From Bog-532 sp963833835 (GTDB lineage Bacteria > Actinomycetota > Actinomycetes > Streptosporangiales > Streptosporangiaceae), in the NCBI GenBank assembly GCA_963833835.1, contig CAWHZI010000007.1, forward strand, positions 636,009-700,008: a stretch of DNA of 64,000 nucleotides, read 5' to 3'. Positions within the stretch are counted from its first letter, which is position 1. The number at the start of each line of letters is the position of its first letter. Below the pieces are notes generated by a model. The model made no database searches. It was given only the letters and a program-made list of their open reading frames with translations, and had not been told where the DNA came from. A program made the position numbers and the translations under genes. Shown in pieces: positions 46,881-55,383 of this stretch.

Positions 46881-47660
46881 GTGAGTATTTCTGCCGGAGG
46901 TCACGGCGCAGCAACAAGCCACGGAATCGTCATCGCCGTCGACGGCCCATCGGCCTCGGGTAAATCGAGTGCCTCCCGCGGCGCGGCCCGCGCCCTGGGC
47001 CTGCGCTACCTGGACACCGGCTCCATGTACCGGGCGCTGACCTGGTGGATGCTGGCCCGCGGCATCCCGGCGGACGACCCCGCGGCGGTGGCCCAGGCGG
47101 CCAGTGAGCCCATCATCGAGGTCGGGACCGACCCGGACGGCCCGTGGGTGCGGGTCGACGGCCAGGACGTGTCCGCGGCCGTCCGCACCCAGGAGGTCAC
47201 CAGCGCGGTCTCCGCCGTGGCCCGGGTGCCTCAGGTCCGCGCCCGGCTGATCGCTCTGCAGCGCGAGATCATCGCCCGGGCCCGGGCCGAGGGCCGGGGC
47301 ATCGTCGCGGAAGGCCGCGACATCGGTACCGTGGTCGCCCCCGACGCGGTGGTCAAGGTCTACCTCACCGCCAGCGAGCGGGCCCGGGCCCAGCGCCGCA
47401 CGGCCGAGTCGGCGGCCAGCCCAGACCTAACGGCCAGTGCCAGCCAACTCAGTGCCAGCCAACTCGGTGCCAGCCAGGTTGGGGCCACCCAGGCCGACCA
47501 GGCTCGCCGGGACCGGATGGACTCGGGCCAGCTGGCCCGGGCCGACGACGCGGTCGAGATCGACTCGACCATGTTCGGGCTGGATGACGTCATCGGCATG
47601 ATCGCCGGCCTGGCCCAGGAGCGGGCCGGCCTGACCGACACCGCGCGGACGACCCGATGA
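46881..47660 (+). CDS. cmk: cytidylate kinase Cmk with repeat-expanded lid
   Basis: Cmk phosphorylates CMP and dCMP. The 259 residues contain the P-loop VDGPSASGKSSASRG, YLDTGSMYRALTWW, AEGRDIGTVVAPDA and VYLTASERARAQRR. Between the RR of the lid and ARRDRMDSGQLARADDAV lies an insert of about 25 residues. The insert has four degenerate Ala-Ser-Gln-Leu-Gly-type pentads (SASQLSASQLGASQVGATQ), where relatives have a short charged segment. The insert is in frame and the downstream family residues are intact, so activity is likely. The stop overlaps der. Confidence 0.94.
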   Translation: MSISAGGHGAATSHGIVIAVDGPSASGKSSASRGAARALGLRYLDTGSMYRALTWWMLARGIPADDPAAVAQAASEPIIEVGTDPDGPWVRVDGQDVSAAVRTQEVTSAVSAVARVPQVRARLIALQREIIARARAEGRGIVAEGRDIGTVVAPDAVVKVYLTASERARAQRRTAESAASPDLTASASQLSASQLGASQVGATQADQARRDRMDSGQLARADDAVEIDSTMFGLDDVIGMIAGLAQERAGLTDTARTTR

Positions 47661-49195
47661 ACCCCGACGACGACATCGCCGGCGGCACCAGCGAGGAGTT
47701 CGTGCCCGGCATCGGCGAGTTCGTGCCCGGAGTGGACGAGCACTACGAGCCGGACGGCGAGGACCCGGCGGGACGGGCCGATCTGGGCGACGGCGACCTC
47801 GATGACGACGAGCTGGACGACGAGGAGTTCATCGCCGACCGCCCGGTCGTCGCGGTCGTCGGCCGTCCCAACGTCGGCAAATCGACTCTGGTCAACCGGG
47901 TCCTGGGCAGCCGCCTGGCCGTGGTGGAGGACACCCCCGGCGTGACCAGGGACCGGGTCGCCTACGACGCGAACTGGCGTGGCCGGCTGTTCACCCTGGT
48001 CGACACCGGCGGCTGGGAGCCTTCCGAGGAGAAGACCGGTTCGCTGGCTGCCCGCATCGCCGGTCAGGCCAGGATCGCGGCCAGCACCGCCGACGCGGTG
48101 CTGTTCGTGGTGGACGCCACGGTCGGCGCGACCGACACCGACGACGCGGTCGCGGACGTGCTGCGCCGTTCCGGCGTGCCGGTGGTGGTCGCGGCCAACA
48201 AGGTCGACAACGCCGCCACCGAGCTGACCGCCTCCGCGCTGTGGTCGCTCGGCCTGGGCGAGCCCCGCCCGGTCAGCGCGCTGCACGGACGCGGCAGCGG
48301 CGACCTGCTGGATGCCGTGCTGGACGCGTTGCCGGAAACGCCACCGCAGCCCCACACCGCCCCGTCCGGCCCGCGCCGGGTGGCCCTGCTCGGCAAACCC
48401 AACGTGGGCAAGTCCAGCCTGCTCAACAAGCTGGCCGGGGAGCAGCGGGTCCTGGTCGACGACGTGGCCGGCACCACCCGGGACCCGGTGGACGAGCTGA
48501 TCGAGCTGGGCGGCAAGACCTGGCGGTTCGTGGACACGGCCGGCATCCGGCGCCGGTTCCGGGAGAGCCAGGGCGCCGACTACTACGCCGCGCTGCGCAC
48601 CGCCGGGGCGCTGGAGGTGGCCGAGGTCGCGGTCGTGCTGGTCGACGCGAGCGAGCCGCTGACCGAGCAGGACCTGCGGATCATCTCGATGGTCATCGAG
48701 GCAGGCCGGGCGCTGGTCATCGCGTTCAACAAGTGGGACCTGGTCGACGAGGAGCGCCGGCACTACCTGGAGCGTGAGATCGACCGCCAGCTGTACAACG
48801 CGCGCTGGGCACCCCGGGTCAACATCTCCGCCACCAACGGCCGTCACGTCGACCGGCTGGTGCCGGCGATCGAGACCGCGCTGGCGGGCTGGGAGACGCG
48901 GATCTCTACCGGCCGCCTGAACGCCTGGCTGAATGGCCTGATCGCGGCGACGCCGCCGCCGGTGCGCGGCGGTCGGCAGCCTAAGGTGCTGTTCGCCACC
49001 CAGGCCGGCATCCGGCCCCCGCACGTGGTCCTGTTCACCACCAGGTTCCTGGAGGCCTCCTACCGCCGGTTCGTGGAGCGCAAGCTGCGCGAGGAGTTCG
49101 GCTTCGACGGCAGCCCGCTCAAGGTCTCGATGCGCATACGGGAGAAGCGCGGCCGCAACGCCGGCTCCCGGGGCTCCAGCGCCAGCCGCCACTGA
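47657..49195 (+). CDS. der: ribosome biogenesis GTPase Der (EngA)
   Basis: Der is a double-GTPase needed for 50S maturation. The 512 residues carry a first G domain (VVGRPNVGKSTLVNR, DTPGVTRDR, DTGGW, NKVD) and a second one (LLGKPNVGKSSLLNK, DDVAGTTRD, DTAGIRRR, NKWD). A C-terminal KH-like domain ends REKRGRNAG. An acidic leader of about 58 residues, rich in Asp and Glu, precedes the first G domain, as in many actinobacteria. The ATG overlaps cmk by 4 nt. Confidence 0.97.
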   Translation: MNPDDDIAGGTSEEFVPGIGEFVPGVDEHYEPDGEDPAGRADLGDGDLDDDELDDEEFIADRPVVAVVGRPNVGKSTLVNRVLGSRLAVVEDTPGVTRDRVAYDANWRGRLFTLVDTGGWEPSEEKTGSLAARIAGQARIAASTADAVLFVVDATVGATDTDDAVADVLRRSGVPVVVAANKVDNAATELTASALWSLGLGEPRPVSALHGRGSGDLLDAVLDALPETPPQPHTAPSGPRRVALLGKPNVGKSSLLNKLAGEQRVLVDDVAGTTRDPVDELIELGGKTWRFVDTAGIRRRFRESQGADYYAALRTAGALEVAEVAVVLVDASEPLTEQDLRIISMVIEAGRALVIAFNKWDLVDEERRHYLEREIDRQLYNARWAPRVNISATNGRHVDRLVPAIETALAGWETRISTGRLNAWLNGLIAATPPPVRGGRQPKVLFATQAGIRPPHVVLFTTRFLEASYRRFVERKLREEFGFDGSPLKVSMRIREKRGRNAGSRGSSASRH

Positions 49196-49202
49196 TCGCG
49201 GG

Positions 49203-50513
49203 ATGGACCTTCCCGGCCTGGCCGAGACCGATCGCCGCCGGGTATGGCACCCCTACGCCCCGATGCCCGGCACCCACCCGCCGCTGGCGGTCCAATCCGC
49301 TTCCGGGGTCCGGCTCCGCCTGGCCGGGCCCGAAGCTGCCGGGCCAGGCGGAGCCGAGCTTGTCGACGGCATGTCCTCGTGGTGGGCCGCCATCCACGGC
49401 TACCGGCACCCGGCCCTGGACCGGGCCGCCTCGGCCCAGCTGGGGCAGATGAGCCACGTGATGTTCGGCGGGCTGACGCACGAGCCGGCCGTGCGGCTGT
49501 GCGACCGGCTGGCCAGCTTGAGCCCCGACGGCCTGGAGCACGTGTTCCTGTGCGACTCCGGGTCGGTCTCGGTCGAGGTCGGCGTCAAGATGTGCCTGCA
49601 GTACTGGCGCTCCCGCGGCCGCCCGGCCAAACAGCGGCTGCTGACCTGGCGCGGCGGCTACCACGGGGACACGTTCTGGGCCATGTCGGTGTGTGACCCC
49701 GACGGCGGCATGCACAAGCTCTGGGACGGCGTGCTGCCCCGCCAGGTGTTCGCCGGCCTGCCGCCCGCGGGCTTCGCCGCCGGGGTCGACCCCGGGTACG
49801 CCGACCACCTGACCACGCTGATCGCCCGGCACGCGGGCGAACTCGCGGCGGTGATCGTCGAGCCGGTGGTGCAGGGGGCCGGCGGCATGCGGTTCCACGA
49901 TCCCGGCTACCTGCGCGTGCTCCGGGACGCCTGCGACGAGCACGGGGTCCTGCTGATCTTCGACGAGATCGCCACCGGCTTCGGCCGCACCGGCCAGCTG
50001 TTCGCGGCCCGTCATGCCGGCGTCAGCCCGGACGTGATGTGCGTCGGCAAGGCGCTGACCGGCGGGTACCTCACGCTGGCCGCCGCCCTGTGTACCCCGG
50101 AGGTCGCCGGCGGCATCTCCGCGGGCGACCTGCCGGTGCTGGCCCACGGTCCGACCTTCATGGGTAACCCGCTGGCCTGCGCCATCGCCAACGCCTCGCT
50201 GGACGTGCTGCTGGACGGCTACTCCCGCGGCTGGGAACACGAGGTCGGCCGCATCGAGACCGGCCTGCGGGCCGGCCTGGCCCCGGCCGCGGAGCTGCCC
50301 GGGGTGACCGACGTCCGGGTCCTGGGCGCGATCGGCGTCGTCCAGCTCGACCACGAGGTCGATCTCCCGGCCGCCACCGCCGCCGCTGTCCGGGCCGGAG
50401 TCTGGCTCCGCCCGTTCCGCGACCTCGTCTACACCATGCCCCCCTACATCACCTCCGACGCCGACCTGGCCCAGATCTGCACCGGGGTGCTGGCCGCCGC
50501 CGTGGCCGGCTAG
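49203..50513 (+). CDS. bioA: adenosylmethionine-8-amino-7-oxononanoate aminotransferase BioA
   Basis: BioA makes 7,8-diaminopelargonate in biotin synthesis, with SAM as amino donor. The 436 residues include VWHPYAPM at the N-terminus (BioA-specific), VDGMSSWWAAIHGY, MFGGLTHEPAV, RGGYHGDTFWAMSVCDP, DEIATGFGRTG and the PLP-lysine motif CVGKALTGGYLTLAA. It starts 7 nt after der and is probably cotranscribed. No other biotin genes are in the window. Confidence 0.94.
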   Translation: MDLPGLAETDRRRVWHPYAPMPGTHPPLAVQSASGVRLRLAGPEAAGPGGAELVDGMSSWWAAIHGYRHPALDRAASAQLGQMSHVMFGGLTHEPAVRLCDRLASLSPDGLEHVFLCDSGSVSVEVGVKMCLQYWRSRGRPAKQRLLTWRGGYHGDTFWAMSVCDPDGGMHKLWDGVLPRQVFAGLPPAGFAAGVDPGYADHLTTLIARHAGELAAVIVEPVVQGAGGMRFHDPGYLRVLRDACDEHGVLLIFDEIATGFGRTGQLFAARHAGVSPDVMCVGKALTGGYLTLAAALCTPEVAGGISAGDLPVLAHGPTFMGNPLACAIANASLDVLLDGYSRGWEHEVGRIETGLRAGLAPAAELPGVTDVRVLGAIGVVQLDHEVDLPAATAAAVRAGVWLRPFRDLVYTMPPYITSDADLAQICTGVLAAAVAG

Positions 50514-50550
50514 GACACCGTGGCCGGCCAGGACGCCCGGCTAAGACGCT

Positions 50551-50937
50551 GTGGCGGGCGCGGTGCGGTGGCCATGCGCCGGGCGCCGCCCACAGTTCCG
50601 GCTGGCACTGTTGCGGCCAGCACTGTCCCGGCCAGTACTGTTGCGGCCAGCACTGTCCCGGCGCGTTGACCTCCCCGGCCGCCTGATGGTCAGTGAAGCC
50701 ACCGTGAAAAGCCACGTCAACCATCTGCTGGCCAAGATCGGGGTGCGCCGTCGGGCCCAGGCGGTCAGCGTCGCCTACCAGCACGGTCTCACCCCGCCAG
50801 GCCCGCCCGCTGACCGTTCCCGGGGTACCCCGGGCCGGTGGGGGACGAATTATGGCAAAGAACCCTCTGGCGTTCTTCCCGTGCGGCGTTCACAATACAT
50901 AGATTGTTATGTTTTCGCCGACAGCAATCCGAGGTAA
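50551..50937 (+). pseudogene. remnant of a LuxR-family regulator (C-terminal HTH only)
   Basis: Only the segment at about 50686-50800 is recognisable: GRLMVSEATVKSHVNHLL followed by AKIGVRRRAQAVSVAYQHGL. This is the recognition helix and tail of a NarL/LuxR-type HTH. Upstream, in place of the receiver and linker, lies a 30-bp tandem repeat encoding LLRPALSRPV-type units; downstream the frame runs into unrelated AT-richer DNA. It looks like the decayed 3' end of a two-component regulator gene. Confidence 0.6.
50607..50660. repeat. 30-bp tandem repeat, about two copies
   Basis: A 24-bp sequence beginning ACTGTTGCGGCCAGCACTGT recurs exactly 30 bp apart (50607-50630 and 50637-50660), with similar flanks. 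It lies inside the LuxR remnant. Confidence 0.8.
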
Positions 50938-51060
50938 CTGAGAAGGTGATCGTTACCTACAGTTAACACTAATGTCACTCTCTGTATGAGTTAATGTTTT
51001 CATCGGTCAGGGTGGGGATACCTGATCAAGATCCAACTACCAGCCGGGGGTAACCGACAG

Positions 51061-52125
51061 ATGGTGGTTGACCTGCAGCCGAACCTGGAAACCTTGCCGG
51101 TCATCCTGGACACCGAGATCGGCGGTGAGCCGGATGACGCGATGGCCTTGGTGATCGCAGCCCGTGAGCTCCCGGAGCTGGCCCTCGTGATCACGTCGGA
51201 CGAGCTGGGCGGCCAGCGAGCGCGGTTCGCCCGGTACCTGCTCGACAGCGCCGGGCGCGCGGATGTGGCCGTGGTCGCCGGCCATCAGCTCAGCGCGACG
51301 CCGCCGTACTTCGCCGACGGGCTGGTGCCGGACTGGGTTGCGCCCGCGTCCACCGACGTCGCCCGGGCGGTCGCGGAGGTCTGTGCCCGGTCGGGCGGGG
51401 CGGCCCGCTGGATCGGCCTTGGCCCGCTGTCGAACCTGGCCGGCCTGCTGGCCCGTGAGCCCGGGCTGGGCCGCCGGCTGTTCGTGACCCAGCTGACCGG
51501 CACCTGGAGCGGCGCCGGCCAGGCATTGCCGCCGCGCAATTTCCGGCTTGATCCCGCCGCCGCGCGCCAGGTCCTGGCGCACGCGCGCCACCTGCGGCTG
51601 GTCAACTACGCCCTGCCCGCCGGGCAGCAGGCCGAGCTGACGGCGACGTCGCCCGCCATCCGGCAGCTGACCGATGCGGCCCCGTCCTGGGCGGCCCCGC
51701 TGGCCGCGCACTGCGGCCAGTTCTTCGCCCGTTACCATCCGGCCGTCATCCCGGGTGGCCCGCTCGCACTGGCCGCCGCCCTCCGGGTGCGGTTCACCCC
51801 GTTCGGCCCGGCCCGGGTCTCGGTGGGCGAGACCGGGTGGATCACGACCGGCTACGCCAGCGCGCCCGACAGCTCAGACCTGGTCATCCCGGGCCCGCGG
51901 ACAGCGACGCCGGCCAGCGGGCCCGCCGTCGACCCTGCCGCCGATCCTGGCGCCGACGTGCTGATCAGCCGGGACGTCGACTACCGGGCCCTGGCCGATT
52001 GGGTGAGCGTCCGGCTGAAGCCGAGCATCTGGACCCAGTGGGGCCGCCAGCCCGGTGCCGGCCGGTCCAGCCTGGCGGCGCGCACCAACCGGGCCGGCTG
52101 GCCCGCCCGAGCGGTCCACGCCTGA
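51061..52125 (+). CDS. inosine-uridine nucleoside hydrolase-like protein
   Basis: The protein of 354 residues starts VILDTEIGGEPDDAMALVIA, a variant of the nucleoside hydrolase calcium-binding DxDxGxDD motif (second Asp replaced by Glu, with a longer spacing). It later has WIGLGPLSNLAGLLAREPGL and NFRLDPAAARQVL, both family-typical. The last 90 residues are Pro/Ala-rich and not recognised. It probably cleaves a nucleoside or related N-glycoside; the altered metal motif makes the substrate uncertain. The ATG follows GGGGGT. The 120-nt upstream region is AT-rich and contains GGTAAC...GTTACC (50933-50957). Confidence 0.65.
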   Translation: MVVDLQPNLETLPVILDTEIGGEPDDAMALVIAARELPELALVITSDELGGQRARFARYLLDSAGRADVAVVAGHQLSATPPYFADGLVPDWVAPASTDVARAVAEVCARSGGAARWIGLGPLSNLAGLLAREPGLGRRLFVTQLTGTWSGAGQALPPRNFRLDPAAARQVLAHARHLRLVNYALPAGQQAELTATSPAIRQLTDAAPSWAAPLAAHCGQFFARYHPAVIPGGPLALAAALRVRFTPFGPARVSVGETGWITTGYASAPDSSDLVIPGPRTATPASGPAVDPAADPGADVLISRDVDYRALADWVSVRLKPSIWTQWGRQPGAGRSSLAARTNRAGWPARAVHA

Positions 52126-52214
52126 CCCCGGCCGCGCCGAAGGAGCCGGCCGGGCCAAGGCCCGGACACACCGCCAGCCCCGGCCGCCCCGCAAGCACCA
52201 ACCGGCCCGGCGTT

Positions 52215-52697
52215 TCAGGCCACGTCGTCGGCGACTTCGCGGTCCAGCTCGAACCAGACCGTCGTGCCCGCCAGGTCGCGCAGGTATCCCCACCGGGACG
52301 CGAGCTGCTCGACCAGGAACAGGCCATGTCCCTGGGATGCGTACCGGTCACCCTGTACCTCTGGGCCCCGGTCGGGCGACCCGTCGTCGATGACCTCGAC
52401 CATCAGCCCGCCCTGCCCGTCGATGACCACTACGGTCACCGTGCCCTGGCTCCCCCCCGAGCTGGTGTGCAGCATCGCGTTCGTGACCAGCTCCGAGGTC
52501 AGCAGCGCGGCCGTATCCACCGTGTCCTGCTCCAGCGCAGTCCGGTCGGCCAGGCCCGCGACGAAGGCCCGGGCCCGCGACACGTGTTCCGGCATGCCGG
52601 GGACGGTGAGGCTCCCCAGCACGACCGCCGCCGGTGTCATAGCCGCCCGGGCCGGCCATCGCCGGCCGAGATCTGCCTCATACCGCTTCCTCCCCAT
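52215..52697 (-). CDS. RsbW-like anti-sigma/serine kinase (HATPase_c)
   Basis: The protein of 160 residues has the GHKL ATPase fold: N box LLTSELVTNAMLH, G1 box VIDDGSPD and G2 box GHGLFLVEQLASRWG. Single-domain proteins of this type act as anti-sigma factors or serine kinases in actinobacteria. ATG at 52697 (MGRKRYEADLG) is preferred; ATG codons at 52775 and 52640 are alternatives. It is divergent from the XRE/DUF397 pair, the arrangement found in whiJ/abaA-type clusters of Streptomyces. A CATAGCGCTATG palindrome lies about 50 nt upstream. Confidence 0.8.
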   Translation of the reverse strand: MGRKRYEADLGRRWPARAAMTPAAVVLGSLTVPGMPEHVSRARAFVAGLADRTALEQDTVDTAALLTSELVTNAMLHTSSGGSQGTVTVVVIDGQGGLMVEVIDDGSPDRGPEVQGDRYASQGHGLFLVEQLASRWGYLRDLAGTTVWFELDREVADDVA

Positions 52698-52746
52698 GGC
52701 CACGCCTGGCCGGTTCAAAGCGGACCTTGCCACTTCCAGGCGTTTG

Positions 52747-52758
52747 CATAGCGCTATG
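52747..52758. promoter_or_regulatory. palindrome CATAGCGCTATG between divergent genes
   Basis: A perfect 12-bp palindrome lies 50 nt upstream of the RsbW-like start, in the 323-nt divergent region shared with the XRE gene. It is a candidate operator for either gene. Confidence 0.45.
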
Positions 52759-52843
52759 GGTAATAATGTCATCACCCAGCGTTAAAAAAGATAATGGTCC
52801 GAACAGGTGGCGCTACGCAAGTGCATGAAACAAATTTCTTGGG

Positions 52844-52865
52844 TGAAATCCCGGATGGGATTTCA
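52844..52865. promoter_or_regulatory. inverted repeat TGAAATCCC-N4-GGGATTTCA
   Basis: Two perfectly complementary 9-bp arms (52844-52852, 52857-52865) lie midway between the RsbW-like gene and the XRE gene. The half-site TGGGATTTCA recurs at 55741-55750, upstream of the second XRE gene. It is a candidate autoregulatory operator. Confidence 0.5.
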
Positions 52866-53020
52866 TCGTCAACGATGGTGCTGTATCGTACTGGTTGTCA
52901 GGAACGGTTCGAAGTTGTCTCGTCACCATGCGCAATCATGCGGTCGGCCACATACGGTTGTGTCCCGCTCGCCGGATCTGGGTATAAATCGCCCGGATGG
53001 CCCGAGGAGGTGAGCCGCCC

Positions 53021-53875
53021 GTGACGATGGGTCCCACCGTCCGTCGCCGGAGGCTTGGGTCTGAGCTCCGCCGTCTCCGTGAAGATCATTCGATCAAGCT
53101 GGAAGAAGTGGCCGAACGCCTCGGCGTGGCCGCGTCCACGCTGTCCCGCATCGAGACGGGCAAGGCCCCGACCAAGTCGGTGTACCTGACCGCGATGCTG
53201 GAGATGTACGGCGTCACCGACCCGGCTCAGCGTCAGGTCCTGGTGGACATGGCCCGGGAGGGCCACCGCAAGGGCTGGTGGTCGGTCTACGACGATGTGC
53301 TGCCCACCGGGTTCGGCATCTACGTCGGGCTCGAAGCCGAGGCCGCAGGCCTGCGCAGCTTCGAGGGCGAGGTCGTCCAGGGCTTGTTTCAGACGCCCGA
53401 CTACGCCCGGGCCATCCTGCGCGAGGTGCAGGTCCGGGACACCGACGAGCAGGTCGAGCGGCTGGTCGACCTGCGCATGAAGCGGCAGGAAGTGCTCGAC
53501 CGCAACCCGCCGCTGGACGTCTGGATGATCCTGGACGAGGCCGTGGTCCGCCGGACGATCGGCGGGCCCGAGGTCATGCGGGATCAGCTCGCCCGGCTGG
53601 TCGAGGAGAGCAAGAAGCCCAACGTCACGCTGCAGGTCCTGCCGTTTGCCAGCGGCTCACACGCGGGATTGCGCGGGCCATTTTCGATCCTTGAGTTTCC
53701 CGAGCGCGCTGACGCGGACGTCGCCTACGTTGAGTCTGTGGCCGGCATCATCTACCTGGAAAAGGAGCGCGAGGTACGCACGTGCGCGGAAGCCTTCGAC
53801 CGGTTGCGTGCCGCCGCCCTCTCGCCGGGTCAGTCTTCGGACCTGATCTTCGAGGCCGGCAAGGATCTCAGCTGA
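53021..53875 (+). CDS. XRE-family regulator with DUF5753 (WhiJ-like)
   Basis: The protein of 284 residues has an N-terminal helix-turn-helix (LGSELRRLREDHSIKLEEVA, ERLGVAASTLSRIETGKAP). A DUF5753 domain follows (FEGEVVQGLFQTPDYARAI, NPPLDVWMILDEAVVRR, LPFASGSHAGLRGPFSILEF, YVESVAGIIYLEKE). Such proteins are the WhiJ-type developmental regulators of filamentous actinobacteria, partnered by a DUF397 protein; one follows here. GTG at 53021, 10 nt after AGGAGG, is preferred; ATG at 52997 or 53027 is possible. Confidence 0.88.
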   Translation: MTMGPTVRRRRLGSELRRLREDHSIKLEEVAERLGVAASTLSRIETGKAPTKSVYLTAMLEMYGVTDPAQRQVLVDMAREGHRKGWWSVYDDVLPTGFGIYVGLEAEAAGLRSFEGEVVQGLFQTPDYARAILREVQVRDTDEQVERLVDLRMKRQEVLDRNPPLDVWMILDEAVVRRTIGGPEVMRDQLARLVEESKKPNVTLQVLPFASGSHAGLRGPFSILEFPERADADVAYVESVAGIIYLEKEREVRTCAEAFDRLRAAALSPGQSSDLIFEAGKDLS

Positions 53876-53935
53876 TCCGCAGGCCATGAACCAACCAGGG
53901 AAAAAGGGTTCCACATCTAAAGAAAGAAGGGGCGG

Positions 53936-54142
53936 ATGGATACCGACCTGACAGGGGTGCGCTGGTTTAAGAGCAGCGCGAGCAGCACCGGCGGATGCGT
54001 GGAGATCGCCCACCTGACGGACGGAGGAGTCGCGGTTCGGGACACGAAGGACCGCACCAAGACCCCGCACGTTTTCAACCGGCACGAGTGGGAGTGCTTC
54101 ATCATCGGCGCCAAGAACGGTGAGTTCGACCTTCCCAGCTGA
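53936..54142 (+). CDS. DUF397 small protein
   Basis: The protein of 68 residues shows the DUF397 pattern: GVRWFKSSASSTGGCVEIAH, then VAVRDTKDR and a C-terminal WECFIIGAKNGEFD. It follows the XRE gene by 60 nt, with an AAGGGG site before the ATG. DUF397 proteins are coupled to XRE/DUF5753 regulators and have been discussed as toxin-like or co-regulatory partners; the biochemical role is unsettled. Confidence 0.88.
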   Translation: MDTDLTGVRWFKSSASSTGGCVEIAHLTDGGVAVRDTKDRTKTPHVFNRHEWECFIIGAKNGEFDLPS

Positions 54143-54206
54143 CGTTCGGCCAGCTGAAGTTCGGCTCTCCACGTCCCGGGGTTACGGCTCCGGGCGGTTG
54201 GGGGGA

Positions 54207-54243
54207 GTGGCGGGTCCCGCTGAGGGGTAGCGGGACCCGCCAC
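54207..54243. terminator. bidirectional terminator between the two DUF397 genes
   Basis: Perfect 15-bp arms GTGGCGGGTCCCGCT and AGCGGGACCCGCCAC surround a 7-nt loop. On the plus strand ATTTTTG follows, an unusually clear intrinsic terminator for this GC content. It lies between two convergent DUF397 genes and can serve both. Confidence 0.85.
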
Positions 54244-54259
54244 ACATTTTTGGCCCCAA

Positions 54260-54529
54260 TCAGCCCGGCTCAGTTAGTCGGGCCCAATCAGCCGGGCGGC
54301 AGCGGCCGATGAACGCCTCCCACGCGCTGCCCGTGAAGACCAGCGCCGGGCCTGCGGGGAACCGGGAGTTCCGCACCGCGATCCGGCCTTCGGCCAGCGC
54401 CGCGGTTTCGACGCAATTGCCACCGGTCGGGCCGCTGAAACTGCTCTTCCGCCAGCGAACGTTCCGAAGCTCGCTCGCGTCGGCACTGGCGTCAATACTG
54501 GCACCGGCGCTGGCGGACAGACGGCTCAT
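54260..54529 (-). CDS. second DUF397 small protein
   Basis: The protein of 89 residues shows NVRWRKSSFSGPTGGNCVET, IAVRNSRFPAGPALVFTGSA and WEAFIGRCR, a classic DUF397. An Ala/Ser-rich leader of about 20 residues (SASAGASIDASADAS) precedes it. The ATG overlaps the stop of the upstream XRE gene by 4 nt, so the pair is translationally coupled. It converges on the first DUF397 gene. Confidence 0.9.
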   Translation of the reverse strand: MSRLSASAGASIDASADASELRNVRWRKSSFSGPTGGNCVETAALAEGRIAVRNSRFPAGPALVFTGSAWEAFIGRCRPADWARLTEPG

Positions 54530-55383
54530 TGGTTTCCTTCTAGCTCGCTGATGATCGACCGCAGGATGCCCGGGGTCGCGGCCGGCCGTGCGCTCACCAC
54601 GCTGAGCCGCTCCATGGCCAGCATGTACTGGTCCACGTCGACCTGCTTGTCCAGGTAGAGGGCGCTGGTCAGGTGCTCGACGTAGACGATGTCGGGTAGC
54701 TCGCGGTCACCGAACCGCAGCACGCTGAAACCACTCGGGACCGCGTGGCCGCCGACGCCGTAGGGGACCACCTGCAGCGTCAGGTTGGGCCGCTCGCTGG
54801 CTTCGAGCAGGTAACGCATCTGGTCGCAGTGGGTCCTGGTGTCGCTCACCGGCCGGCGCAACGCGGGCTCTTCGACGATCACCCACAGGTTCAGCTCACC
54901 GGCGGCGAAGCGGCGCTGCCGCTCCTTCCTGATCAGCACATGCCGCTCGGCCTCGGCCGGGGAGAAGTCGCCCAAGGCGAAGACCGCCGCGGCGTAGGCC
55001 TCGGTCTGCAGCAGACCCGGGATGAACTGCGGCTCGTACATCCGGATGGACGCGGCCGACTCCTCCATCCCGACATAAGTCTGGAACCATTCGGGCAAGA
55101 TATCGGTGTGGCGGTGCCACCATCCCGGCCGATTGGCCTGCTCCGCGAGCGCCAGCAGCTGCTCGCGGTCGTCGCGGTCGACGCCGTAGTAGGTCAGCAG
55201 GTCCAAGATGTCGATTTCGCGGATCGCGTTCCGGCCCAGCTCGATCCGGCTGATCTTGGACTCCGACCCGCGGATGACCCGGGCCGCCTGCTGAGCCGAG
55301 ACGCCTCTGCTCTCCCGCAGCCGGCGCAAATGTGTGCCGAGAAGGATGCGAAGGACAGTTGGTCCATGGGTCGCCTCCGTCAT
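54526..55383 (-). CDS. second XRE-family regulator with DUF5753
   Basis: The protein of 285 residues has a helix-turn-helix at about 18-72 (LGTHLRRLRESRGVSAQQAA, RVIRGSESKISRIELGRN) and a DUF5753 domain (YEPQFIPGLLQTEAYAAAVF, LNLWVIVEEPALRRPVSD, VVPYGVGGHAVPSGFSVLRF, YVEHLTSALYLDKQ). It shares the family but clearly differs in sequence from the XRE protein at 53021, so the pairs are paralogous rather than a recent duplication. ATG at 55383 is preferred; GTG 9 nt upstream is close to a GAGAGGA site. Confidence 0.88.
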   Translation of the reverse strand: MTEATHGPTVLRILLGTHLRRLRESRGVSAQQAARVIRGSESKISRIELGRNAIREIDILDLLTYYGVDRDDREQLLALAEQANRPGWWHRHTDILPEWFQTYVGMEESAASIRMYEPQFIPGLLQTEAYAAAVFALGDFSPAEAERHVLIRKERQRRFAAGELNLWVIVEEPALRRPVSDTRTHCDQMRYLLEASERPNLTLQVVPYGVGGHAVPSGFSVLRFGDRELPDIVYVEHLTSALYLDKQVDVDQYMLAMERLSVVSARPAATPGILRSIISELEGNQ

